Shown here piece by piece: positions 1 to 5,150 of a stretch of DNA of 5,612 nucleotides. Position 1 is the stretch's first letter, and the number at the start of each line of letters is the position of its first letter. The notes under the pieces are model-generated. The model saw only the letters and a program-made list of their open reading frames with translations. It was not told where the DNA came from and made no database searches. The translations under genes and the position numbers were made by a program. Origin of the DNA: an archaeon (GTDB taxonomy: Archaea > Methanobacteriota > Methanobacteria > Methanobacteriales > Methanobacteriaceae); the NCBI GenBank assembly GCA_024409145.1, contig JAKSUF010000103.1:1-5612 (forward strand), in the 5' to 3' direction.

Positions 1-55
1 CTCGTCTGCGACGCCTTTCCGAGTAGATATAGAATGATGGGTTTATTTACAGTAC
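1..55. repeat. terminal direct repeat, left copy (circular junction)
   Basis: These 55 bases are identical to 5558-5612. An exact overlap at both contig ends is the usual sign of a circular molecule assembled as a linear contig, so one copy should be dropped, leaving a circle of 5,557 bp. A true terminally redundant linear molecule is possible but unlikely given the filamentous-phage gene content. Confidence 0.93.
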
Positions 56-60
56 GCTCT

Positions 61-80
61 CAAAATGCTCTGGCATTTTG
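61..80. other. perfect 8-bp hairpin, candidate packaging signal or terminator
   Basis: CAAAATGC and GCATTTTG form a perfect 8-bp stem around the 4-base loop TCTG. It lies about 80 bases downstream of the Zot-like stop codon in the minus-strand sense. It lacks a proper T-tract after the stem on that strand (TTTTG is inside the stem), which makes it a weak terminator. A position in the intergenic region of a filamentous phage suggests a packaging signal or single-strand origin hairpin. Function is inferred. Confidence 0.45.
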
Positions 81-98
81 TCCCTGCGGGCCGGGGGG
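81..98. repeat. G-rich hairpin repeat, copy 1
   Basis: TCCCTGCGGG followed by CC and six G. A near copy with A for G, one extra G and TT for CC lies at 157-175. Each copy contains a small CCC-NNC-GGG hairpin in front of a six-G run. The two copies bracket a roughly 60-base spacer downstream of the Zot-like gene. Confidence 0.6.
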
Positions 99-156
99 AC
101 TTAACACAAACTCCCCCACGCTTAGAATACATAAAATAGTAAGCGAGTAAATCATA

Positions 157-175
157 TCCCTACGGGGTTGGGGGG
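157..175. repeat. G-rich hairpin repeat, copy 2, overlapping the 3' end of the Zot-like gene
   Basis: TCCCTACGGGG followed by TT and six G, an imperfect direct copy of 81-98. On the coding strand it supplies the stop codon and the Pro/Thr/Asn-rich last residues of the Zot-like protein, so the protein tail appears to be made from intergenic repeat sequence. Confidence 0.6.
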
Positions 176-867
176 TTAGGGGTGTGATAACAACAATAAT
201 CTATTTCAGGAACTGTTTCATCAATATCAAATGAATTAAATAAATTAGAATAGAATGGAATAAAAGTTATTTCAATAGCATTTTTCTGGAAGATGTTAGC
301 AAACTTTAATGAGTCATGAATAGCACATTCTGCTGCTTCTGTGTTTTGTCCCTCTCTCGGTCTATCAACATCAATAATTTTAATAATTTTTCTTTTAATT
401 GAAAATGGGCCAAACTTTTTAATAAGGCCTAAATTTGAACTGACACTTCTCAAGGTTTTTTCCACAAGATAATCTTGACTATAGAAAATAAAACTATTAC
501 GGAAATGACGTGCTTTTCTTATATATTTATTTAATTCTTTGCTAAAATTTTTATAGTCGCGATTGTTGAAAACAATACCAGCTTCGTCACAGAATATAAT
601 TGAATCAGCTGGAAATCTAAATGTGCCTCGTTTTAAGTCATTCTCAGCGTATTTTCTAACAAATGGCAGGTTTATATCAATGTTAGCGTAAATATGCTTA
701 TAAGTGCCTTTTCTGTAGATTTTAAGGCATTGTTTAGCTATATCTGTAGATTTACCAGCTCCAATTTGAGCAAATATTGTTTCAATATGATATTTTTGTG
801 ATTGTTTATAACCTTTAATATGTTTTGTAAAACTTTTAAATTTACTATATTTATATTTATGCTTCAT
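160..867 (-). CDS. zot: Zot/pI-like filamentous phage assembly ATPase
   Basis: This 235-aa protein is probably the morphogenesis ATPase that drives assembly and extrusion of virions at the inner membrane (Zot/gene I family). A Walker A motif GAGKST lies at residues 36-41 and a hydrophobic strand ending in DE (IIFCDEAG, D94-E95) forms Walker B; SQD at 130-132 may be the sensor region. The N-terminus is very basic. Unlike M13 pI, no clear transmembrane helix follows the ATPase domain, and there is no periplasmic domain; residues 197-212 are only mildly hydrophobic. The start is supported by GAGGGG six bases upstream. The ATG overlaps the stop of the 43-aa membrane protein by one base (TAATG), so the two are probably translationally coupled. 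The last eight or so residues (HTPNPPTP) are encoded by a C-rich repeat unlike the rest of the gene. Last gene of the structural operon. Confidence 0.88.
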   Translation of the reverse strand: MKHKYKYSKFKSFTKHIKGYKQSQKYHIETIFAQIGAGKSTDIAKQCLKIYRKGTYKHIYANIDINLPFVRKYAENDLKRGTFRFPADSIIFCDEAGIVFNNRDYKNFSKELNKYIRKARHFRNSFIFYSQDYLVEKTLRSVSSNLGLIKKFGPFSIKRKIIKIIDVDRPREGQNTEAAECAIHDSLKFANIFQKNAIEITFIPFYSNLFNSFDIDETVPEIDYCCYHTPNPPTP

Positions 868-998
868 TAATATCCCCTCATAAATTTAATACCGAAATTA
901 ATAACAAGAATTAAAAAGACAAAAAGACCAATTCCAGAATGGTCTAAAAATATTAATAACTGTTCAAAAATATTAAAAACAAAATGAAATATAATCAT
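867..998 (-). CDS. 43-aa small membrane protein preceding the Zot-like ATPase
   Basis: The sequence MIIFHFVFNI... reads 43 codons and ends IKFMRGY. It has a hydrophobic N-terminal segment (about 1-18), a polar turn (LDHSG, 18-22) and a second membrane segment (about 23-37), ending in a basic tail. AAGGA lies eight bases before the ATG. Its stop overlaps the ATPase start by one base, and it sits just downstream of the two hairpins that follow the coat gene. Small membrane proteins in this place in inoviruses are usually minor virion or assembly proteins. Because the ATPase lacks its own membrane helix, this protein could anchor it, but that is inference. No named family is recognised. Confidence 0.72.
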   Translation of the reverse strand: MIIFHFVFNIFEQLLIFLDHSGIGLFVFLILVINFGIKFMRGY

Positions 999-1014
999 CG
1001 CTATTTCCTTTCTC

Positions 1015-1053
1015 AAAGATACAGAGAGAAGTCTAGAGGTACTCTGTATCTTT
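1015..1053 (-). terminator. 12-bp stem-loop downstream of coat gene (attenuator or mRNA-stabilising hairpin)
   Basis: AAAGATACAGAG (1015-1026) and CTCTGTATCTTT (1042-1053) form a perfect 12-bp stem with a 15-base loop. On the transcribed strand it is followed by GAGAAAGG, not a T-run, so it is better read as a stabilising or processing hairpin than a classic terminator. It lies just upstream of the Shine-Dalgarno of the 43-aa gene and could also limit that gene's translation. Confidence 0.65.
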
Positions 1054-1056
1054 CAA

Positions 1057-1075
1057 AAAGGGAATAAATCCCTTT
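1057..1075 (-). terminator. intrinsic terminator after the coat protein gene
   Basis: On the minus strand AAAGGGA-TTTAT-TCCCTTT forms a 7-bp stem with a 5-base loop and runs into TT (five T in a row counting the stem end). It starts four bases after the coat stop codon. Filamentous phages commonly have a partial terminator after the major coat gene so that coat mRNA greatly exceeds assembly mRNA. The stem is modest, so read-through to the 43-aa protein and ATPase is likely. Confidence 0.7.
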
Positions 1076-1079
1076 AAGA

Positions 1080-1286
1080 CTACATAAGTAACTTACGAGC
1101 AAATGCTACTACTACACCTACTAGAGCAAATACTAAGAAAGCCATAATAATTGGGCTTTGTACCATAGTATTAAAAACAGAGATGATTGAAGTTAAAATC
1201 CATGATAGCCATGTAGTTGCTGTTGTGGTCATCTCACTAGCAGTTAAAGATACTGTAGGCGCAGAGTTTAAAATAAATGATAACAT
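1080..1286 (-). CDS. probable major coat protein (pVIII-like), 68 aa
   Basis: This small hydrophobic protein is the best candidate for the main capsid subunit. A Ser/Thr-rich N-terminal part (residues 8-25) leads to an amphipathic hydrophobic stretch (26-42), then a strong transmembrane helix (about 46-63, PIIMAFLVFALVGVVVAFA) and a short basic end (R64, K65). That is the arrangement by which coat proteins sit in the membrane and contact DNA with their basic end. Only one acidic residue (E18) is present, and there is no clear signal peptide or cleavage site, unlike M13 pVIII. The strongest Shine-Dalgarno of the small-gene cassette (GGAGG, nine bases before ATG) and a terminator straight after the stop both fit a highly expressed coat gene. 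The family was judged from architecture, not by sequence match. Confidence 0.72.
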   Translation of the reverse strand: MLSFILNSAPTVSLTASEMTTTATTWLSWILTSIISVFNTMVQSPIIMAFLVFALVGVVVAFARKLLM

Positions 1287-1288
1287 TA

Positions 1289-1429
1289 TTATTTACCTCC
1301 AAAAAAATGAATAATAGTATTAAGCACGAGAACTAACAGGTAGATTAGAACTACTGCACTTAATAAATATGGCAAGGACTCAAACCCAGCTGGGGGAGTA
1401 CCTAAGAAAGAAGTAATATATTCTACCAC
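1289..1429 (-). CDS. 46-aa membrane protein with GTG start, candidate minor coat protein
   Basis: Forty-six codons starting at a GTG, reading MVEYITSFLG TPPAGFESLP and then a single strong transmembrane segment (about 22-43), ending FFGGK. An overlapping ATG two bases upstream (1431) opens a frame of only two codons before TAG, so the GTG is the start. AGAGGTG lies six bases upstream of it. The gene ends only two bases before the coat ATG, and its last codons supply the coat gene's GGAGG. A short amphipathic N-terminus with a TPPAGFE turn plus one helix resembles minor capsid proteins seen in filamentous phages; which M13 protein it corresponds to cannot be told. Confidence 0.75.
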   Translation of the reverse strand: MVEYITSFLGTPPAGFESLPYLLSAVVLIYLLVLVLNTIIHFFGGK

Positions 1430-1434
1430 ATATA

Positions 1435-1512
1435 TCACCTCTTTAATAAACTACAAAGGGCGCATATAATAGCGCAAATACAAATAATTTGTAAATATTG
1501 TTCACTAGTCAT
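1435..1512 (-). CDS. 25-aa single-helix membrane peptide, candidate minor coat protein
   Basis: The peptide MTSEQYLQII CICAIICALC SLLKR has a polar N-terminus, one membrane helix (about 8-23) with four cysteines, and a basic LLKR end. A good AGGAGA lies seven bases upstream of its ATG, and it fits tightly between its neighbours: the ATG begins two bases after the previous stop, and its TGA overlaps the next gene's ribosome-binding site. Size and topology are like the M13 pVII/pIX tip proteins (about 32-33 aa). At 25 aa it would be among the smallest phage structural proteins; it could instead be a leader peptide coupling translation. Confidence 0.62.
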   Translation of the reverse strand: MTSEQYLQIICICAIICALCSLLKR

Positions 1513-1514
1513 AA

Positions 1515-1685
1515 TTAATCTCCTTTAGTATTTAATTTTTTAACAACTAAATTAATAACTGCTACAGATAATGTTGAATAAATAAGAAAATCAAGCATTG
1601 TTAAATTTTCGCTTAAATGGAATGAATCAATAGCAACAATTAATGTTCTAAATATTTGTAAAAATAAAGATAAATAAACAGTCAT
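1515..1685 (-). CDS. 56-aa membrane protein, candidate minor virion protein
   Basis: A 56-codon gene beginning MTVYLSLFLQ and ending LVVKKLNTKGD. It has two hydrophobic segments, about residues 3-19 and 30-48, separated by a polar link (DSFHLSEN), with a basic tail. Its ATG overlaps the stop of the 54-aa gene by one base (TAATG), which suggests translational coupling; the upstream GGTGG is only a fair ribosome-binding site. It is too short to appear in routine gene finding but is strongly supported by packing. No family is recognised; a tip or assembly membrane protein is likely from context. Confidence 0.7.
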   Translation of the reverse strand: MTVYLSLFLQIFRTLIVAIDSFHLSENLTMLDFLIYSTLSVAVINLVVKKLNTKGD

Positions 1686-1849
1686 TAATCACGCACCACC
1701 CACAAAACAACAGAAATAACAATACACAAACTAATAATATTAACTAAACTTGATGGTAAAACAAAACCTATTAGCGTTAGTAAATTAGTTAAATATGGCA
1801 TTATTAATACAACAATAACACCCAACACAATTATTTTAAAAATACTCAT
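1685..1849 (-). CDS. 54-aa membrane protein, candidate pVI-like protein
   Basis: The gene encodes a very hydrophobic 54-aa protein with two membrane segments (about 5-28 and 31-51) and a charged end (VVRD). I chose the ATG at 1849 because it overlaps the adsorption-protein stop as ATGA and has GGAG eight bases upstream. The longer frame from 1891 would add 14 residues, has no good ribosome-binding site and lies wholly inside the upstream gene. In M13 the gene after the adsorption protein is gVI, whose small membrane protein partners pIII at the virion tip, so position suggests the same job. Sequence similarity to pVI is not apparent to me. Confidence 0.75.
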   Translation of the reverse strand: MSIFKIIVLGVIVVLIMPYLTNLLTLIGFVLPSSLVNIISLCIVISVVLWVVRD

Positions 1850-3537
1850 AAAATAACTCCAATAATTAAACAAATACATAATCCTACCCATAGCGTACTT
1901 AACTTTGATGTAGATGGATAATTAATATCATAGTCAAATATTTGAAATGATGTATCAATAAATTGTTTATATTCACTATTACCATTAACACTATTAAACT
2001 TATTATTTAAATCTATGTTATTGTTATAACCAAGAGTTAAATTAATTAAATCATCAATATTAACTTTAATATCATTAGAAGATTCATTAATAATAGTTTG
2101 GTCAAAATCTACATTTATAATTGTATCTCCATTAATATTTAAATTAGATAATGAGTTAATAATCATCTGATTCTGTAACAAATTAAAATAATAAGTATAA
2201 ATTTCGCTTCCTATAGGAATATAGTAAAGTTTAGCATAAGCATATGTATCAGATAGACCAGTTCCAGAGCCATTATATGCAATATCAAAATAATAATTAG
2301 TAGAAGAATTTAATTGATTAGCAGTAAATAATATCAAGCTTCCACTAGGTTCTAAATTTATAAAAGCAGTGTTTCTCCAATCACCACTATCGGATCTAAA
2401 TCTAAAATCAACATTTTTTAACATTGTATTGGCTAAATCATAGCTATCAGTCTTTAATAAAAACAATCCACCATTATATGTTCCATCAGGCCTTAATTTA
2501 TAAATAAAGTGTCTAGGTTTAGAACCTACAGAATCAACAGTTCTAGAAATATAACTAGAATTAGTTAAATAATTATCTAAAGAATAATGTTCCTGATATA
2601 TTAAATTATTCTGTAATAAATTAGCTAAATTTGTTTTTATAGAATCAATGCTAGTATTTAGCATGCGCAATTGATTTTCAAGTGTAGTTAAATCAGCTGG
2701 AGTAGAGCTTCCACCAGAACCAGAGTTTCTTGTATTAATAATTAATTGATTTAATTGTCTACTTAATTGAATACTATAAAATAACTGTTCAAAATCTGGT
2801 ACATAACCATTAGCAACTACTGGTATATATGTATAGTCATACTGGTAAGTTGTATTTCTAGTTTGCCTTTTTTTGAATTGAGTTGTTCTATTTTCATATT
2901 CAGGTTCAATAATAAAATATTTAGACATATCTTTAGCACCATTAGCGGTTGATGTAGTGTTAGTTTCACTAGCTGGTAATAGATAATAAATATATAAATA
3001 TTCACCGTCCCATTCCCAAGTATAAATATTATAAATATCACCGTTAGAATTAAAACCAGTAATATTTTTAATATTATGAGGAGTTAAATTTTTAGATTCA
3101 AACCAAATTAACTGCATACCAATATGAAGACCAACATCGCCACTAGCCCAATCACTACCAGTAAACTGAGTCTGTAAATTAGAACCATTTAGTCTTAACA
3201 TTAGGTTTTGAGATGAAACCCAATTAACAGTTTGTGATGTTAAAGAAGTAATTTCATAATTTAATTGATTAATAGTATGAGTAACTAAGCTAGAAGTTTG
3301 GAATCCACTAACATAATCATCAGCAGTATTAGTAGTAAATTTATAACCATCTAAAATATAGTTAGCGTGCCATTTAGACCAACGATACAATAAATTTTTT
3401 AATGCTAATGTATCTGTAGTTGGTGGTAAAGGATAAACTTCTTCTGCTGCAACTTTATAAGTAAATGATGTAAAACAAAAACAACTAATAATTAGAATTA
3501 TAAATAATTTATTAATGTTATTCTTAAATTTATCCAT
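1846..3537 (-). CDS. pIII-like adsorption protein, secreted and C-terminally anchored
   Basis: This 563-aa protein is probably the virion tip protein that binds the host. It starts with a signal peptide: basic residues (K3, K5, K10), a hydrophobic core (11-26) and a likely cleavage after VAA (residue 31). The large outer part is rich in Asn, Ser, Thr and Tyr. A flexible linker at 271-280 (NSGSGGSSTP) separates an N-terminal domain (about 32-265) from a probable short coiled coil (281-315) and a second domain (about 320-440). Residues 546-563 form a membrane helix that ends at the stop codon, with no cytoplasmic tail. AGGAG lies six bases before the ATG. It is first in the structural operon and its stop overlaps the next gene. 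Two-domain, linker and C-terminal anchor architecture matches pIII; the receptor-binding sequence itself is not recognisable. Confidence 0.82.
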   Translation of the reverse strand: MDKFKNNINKLFIILIISCFCFTSFTYKVAAEEVYPLPPTTDTLALKNLLYRWSKWHANYILDGYKFTTNTADDYVSGFQTSSLVTHTINQLNYEITSLTSQTVNWVSSQNLMLRLNGSNLQTQFTGSDWASGDVGLHIGMQLIWFESKNLTPHNIKNITGFNSNGDIYNIYTWEWDGEYLYIYYLLPASETNTTSTANGAKDMSKYFIIEPEYENRTTQFKKRQTRNTTYQYDYTYIPVVANGYVPDFEQLFYSIQLSRQLNQLIINTRNSGSGGSSTPADLTTLENQLRMLNTSIDSIKTNLANLLQNNLIYQEHYSLDNYLTNSSYISRTVDSVGSKPRHFIYKLRPDGTYNGGLFLLKTDSYDLANTMLKNVDFRFRSDSGDWRNTAFINLEPSGSLILFTANQLNSSTNYYFDIAYNGSGTGLSDTYAYAKLYYIPIGSEIYTYYFNLLQNQMIINSLSNLNINGDTIINVDFDQTIINESSNDIKVNIDDLINLTLGYNNNIDLNNKFNSVNGNSEYKQFIDTSFQIFDYDINYPSTSKLSTLWVGLCICLIIGVIL

Positions 3538-3548
3538 AATACACTCCT

Positions 3549-3613
3549 ATTAACTCGTTAGCTCGTTAGCGCCCATCAACTCACTTTGTTCGCTGACCCG
3601 CGCACCCCACCCA
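3549..3613. repeat. 65-bp GC-rich element, copy A (upstream of adsorption gene)
   Basis: This segment matches 5381-5445 at 60 of 65 positions; four of the five differences are clustered at 3584-3588. It contains CTCGTTAG twice in tandem (3555-3570) and CGCTGACCCG (3591-3600), and is far richer in G+C than the genes either side. It fills nearly the whole gap between the replication-operon terminator and the adsorption gene's ribosome-binding site, so it must hold that operon's promoter or regulatory site if the operon has its own. A weak minus-strand promoter (TTGATG, 19 bases, GTTAAT) can be drawn in both copies. Confidence 0.9.
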
Positions 3614-3619
3614 TAAAAT

Positions 3620-3647
3620 AAAAAAGGAGCTATATATATTAGCTCCT
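3620..3647 (-). terminator. intrinsic terminator of the replication operon
   Basis: On the minus strand AGGAGCTA, a 7-base AT loop and TAGCTCCT form a perfect 8-bp stem followed by a run of T (A-run 3620-3625 on the plus strand). It lies about ten bases after the stop of the candidate SSB gene and separates the replication operon from the structural operon. Confidence 0.88.
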
Positions 3648-3657
3648 AGTTTGCTAA

Positions 3658-3999
3658 TTAGAATGGAAGATTATCTCTATTAAAAAATTCTGGAGATGGG
3701 TCTTCCTTTTTCCATATTGTTGTTAAATCCATTTTATCACCAAATTTAGACTTTTGAAATCTTAAATCGTAAATTCCATATAATTTTAAAACTTCACCCT
3801 CTTTAAATCCAGATTGTTCATACTTACATAAATCCTGGATTCGTTTATCAGTTTTAGTAATAGATTTAGTTGCTAGACCATATTGAATACCATCTGATTT
3901 ATATTCAAAGTTATATGTTCTAGTAATTCCATATTCTGTTTTTTGTGGATAACCAATACCCACAAGTTTAGCATTTCTAATAAAATATTGTTCAGCCAT
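3658..3999 (-). CDS. candidate single-stranded DNA-binding protein with SSB-like C-terminal tip
   Basis: A 113-aa protein lying two bases after rep, in the place where filamentous phages encode the ssDNA-binding protein (pV role) that coats the replicated strand before packaging. Several alternating beta-like segments (for example 43-52 and 70-94) would suit an OB fold, and aromatic and basic residues are frequent. The last residues NRDNLPF resemble the acidic -DDDLPF/-DDDIPF tip by which bacterial SSBs recruit partner proteins. GGAAGGAAG, contained in the end of rep, is the ribosome-binding site. The function comes mainly from position, size and tip; no diagnostic motif exists, so a different replication accessory protein remains possible. 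Last gene of the replication operon. Confidence 0.65.
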   Translation of the reverse strand: MAEQYFIRNAKLVGIGYPQKTEYGITRTYNFEYKSDGIQYGLATKSITKTDKRIQDLCKYEQSGFKEGEVLKLYGIYDLRFQKSKFGDKMDLTTIWKKEDPSPEFFNRDNLPF

Positions 4000-4001
4000 A
4001 A

Positions 4002-4637
4002 TTATTTCTTCCTTCCATGAGTTAAAGCCATATCTTTATATAAAGTATTAAGATGAAAATAATACTTTTTATTTAAATAGAGATTGTAATAAACAGGTCC
4101 TTTAGCTCTTAACCATTTAGTAAAGTTATAATAGCTAGGGTTAATAGTCATAGTACCAAGATAATCTTCAATCTCTTCCAACATTTGATAACTTTCGTCA
4201 TCAGTAGTAATTTTAATATAATTGTAAGCATTTAAAAAATACTCCATATTAGAAGCAAATACATCATCAGTAGAATATTGATATTTATGCTTACTATCTG
4301 TAGTTTGATGAGTCATATATAAGAAAAAAGCATTTCTATCAGTAACTTTTTCAATATGACATTTATGTTCTAATGGTATCCCCAGTAACTTCTTAATTTG
4401 ATGCTTCCAAATTTGTTGAGTAAAAGCAAGAACTATATGATAATGAGGATGTTCCTGATTATCTTTATCATGCAGGATATAAAAGTATTCTTTTAATTTC
4501 CTTTGATTATAAAGTAGTGGAAAACTATTAATAATATATTCAGTATCATATGTTGTAGTATCTTTCCACAACTCTAGTTCAAACCATATACCCCTATCAC
4601 TACTTTGATTTTCTGTAGAGCATATACTTTGAGACAT
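4002..4637 (-). CDS. rep: rolling-circle replication initiator, pMV158 RepB-like (Rep_2 type HUH endonuclease)
   Basis: This 211-aa protein should nick the origin and start rolling-circle replication. It carries the three landmarks of the Rep_2/pMV158 group in order: LHDKD (55-59), the metal-binding HUH motif HPHYH (63-67), and FLYMTH (105-110), matching the YLTH block whose tyrosine (here Y107) is the nicking residue. Length matches pMV158 RepB (about 210 aa). The ATG at 4637 is the only reasonable start: a stop lies in frame seven codons upstream and the next Met is residue 108. Its AAAGG lies rather far upstream (about 12 bases), and the gene overlaps the preceding one by 38 bases, so translation may be coupled. 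This is a plasmid-type initiator, unlike the gII type of M13. A candidate nick site of the same family lies at 5276-5284. Confidence 0.9.
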   Translation of the reverse strand: MSQSICSTENQSSDRGIWFELELWKDTTTYDTEYIINSFPLLYNQRKLKEYFYILHDKDNQEHPHYHIVLAFTQQIWKHQIKKLLGIPLEHKCHIEKVTDRNAFFLYMTHQTTDSKHKYQYSTDDVFASNMEYFLNAYNYIKITTDDESYQMLEEIEDYLGTMTINPSYYNFTKWLRAKGPVYYNLYLNKKYYFHLNTLYKDMALTHGRKK

Positions 4638-4890
4638 AAGGATTGAAATTACCTTTCATTTTTAAAGGGGTTTTTAAATGCTCACAATAACATTTATATA
4701 AAACAACTCTGTAACACAAATCATCATGTTCACCGGCAAATTTACACAAACTATTATATTTCTCATTAGCTTCATAAATATCTTTATAACTCCAGCTGGT
4801 TTCATGAAAACTTCCATAATTCCAATCATCTCTAACAGTCCATAAAACTACAAAATCAGTCATACTTATATTGTCAAAATTAACGCTCAT
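4600..4890 (-). CDS. hypothetical protein, 96 aa, in the replication operon
   Basis: I do not recognise this protein. It is soluble in appearance, rich in aromatic residues and Cys (C49 onwards: SLCKF, DLCYRV, YKCYCEH counted from this start), with an acidic and amphipathic middle and a basic end (MLYRKSK). I prefer the ATG at 4890 (MSVNFDNISM) because AGAGATAAG stands upstream of it; an ATG six codons earlier (4908) has no ribosome-binding site. It overlaps the 84-aa gene by 11 bases and rep by 38, so it belongs to the same transcript. A role in replication control or host takeover is plausible by position only. Confidence 0.7.
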   Translation of the reverse strand: MSVNFDNISMTDFVVLWTVRDDWNYGSFHETSWSYKDIYEANEKYNSLCKFAGEHDDLCYRVVLYKCYCEHLKTPLKMKGNFNPYVSKYMLYRKSK

Positions 4891-5134
4891 AATTCTTATC
4901 TCTTTCATATACTGGTGTCAAATAGTCATGCATAATTCTAAATTCAAAATTAAATTTAACTAAAAATATAGCCATATCTGTAGCCGTATCATTAGACGTA
5001 GTAGTAAATACATAAATAGGATTTATTCCATCATATTTAGTAAAACCTCTTTCAATTAAAAGCTCTTCATAAGCTCTTTTGAAATGATAACCAACAATGT
5101 TATCTTTAATTAAAATATGTATTGATTGCTTCAT
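4880..5134 (-). CDS. hypothetical protein, 84 aa, first gene of the replication operon
   Basis: Not recognised. The protein is a small mixed alpha/beta type: a basic N-terminus (MKQSIHILIK), a likely amphipathic helix (HFKRAYEELLIERGF, 17-31), a polar TTTSNDTATD turn (44-53), a hydrophobic strand (MAIFLVKFNFEFRI) and a charged end (YERDKNYER). It has the best ribosome-binding site in the genome, AAGGAGGT six bases before ATG, which implies high early expression. It lies directly downstream of the dif-like and promoter sequences. Regulator of rep copy number (as CopG or similar occur in pMV158-type plasmids) is a thought from position only; no ribbon-helix-helix or helix-turn-helix is evident. 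Confidence 0.72.
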   Translation of the reverse strand: MKQSIHILIKDNIVGYHFKRAYEELLIERGFTKYDGINPIYVFTTTSNDTATDMAIFLVKFNFEFRIMHDYLTPVYERDKNYER

Positions 5135-5140
5135 AATATT

Positions 5141-5148
5141 ACCTCCTT
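5141..5148 (-). promoter_or_regulatory. consensus Shine-Dalgarno of the first replication-operon gene
   Basis: AAGGAGGT on the minus strand, six bases before the ATG at 5134. It is a full match to the anti-Shine-Dalgarno consensus, fixes the start of the 84-aa protein, and supports a low-GC Gram-positive type of host. Confidence 0.88.
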
Positions 5149-5150
5149 AT

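Larger units (their letters stand above)
1..159. other. non-coding region, right part (downstream of the Zot-like gene)
   Basis: I see no gene here; open frames on both strands are only a few codons long. In the circle this region is continuous with 5446-5557. It holds a short hairpin CGTC-TGC-GACG (3-13), a strong 8-bp hairpin (61-80), and G-rich stretches with CCCTGCGGG (82-90) followed by a run of six G. The G run at 93-98 can pair with CCCCC at 113-117. Filamentous phages keep their replication origins and packaging signal in such a structured gap, so that role is inferred. No sequence match to a known packaging signal is claimed. Confidence 0.6.

Noticed and set aside
1..55. Phage terminal redundancy as biological ends
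   Set aside because: Exact overlap of 55 bases together with rolling-circle genes indicates a circular genome assembled as linear.
1..159. A gene in the intergenic region, or a CRISPR or tRNA
   Set aside because: Only frames of around ten codons occur, there are no regularly spaced repeats, and no cloverleaf with a T-loop could be built.
81..184. A canonical four-run G-quadruplex
   Set aside because: Only three suitable G-runs (4, 6, 4) lie close together at 164-182, and two more at 88-98; no stretch has four runs of three or more G with loops up to seven bases.
1829..1848. TGA at the adsorption-protein end read as Trp (code 4), which would add a basic tail WVFLK
   Set aside because: Tryptophan is encoded by TGG throughout, no gene contains internal TGA, and the TGA forms a normal ATGA overlap with the next gene.
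1850..1891. Upstream start giving a 68-aa version of the pVI-like protein
   Set aside because: The extra 14 residues lie wholly within the adsorption gene and lack a good ribosome-binding site, whereas the ATG at 1849 has GGAG and an ATGA overlap.
2817..3041. 74-codon open frame
   Set aside because: It lies inside the adsorption-protein gene in another frame, has low-complexity content and no independent support; it is a shadow of the real gene.
4891..4908. Earlier ATG giving a 102-aa version of the second replication-operon protein
   Set aside because: No Shine-Dalgarno precedes it, while the ATG at 4890 has a purine-rich AGAGATAAG in place. The longer form cannot be excluded.
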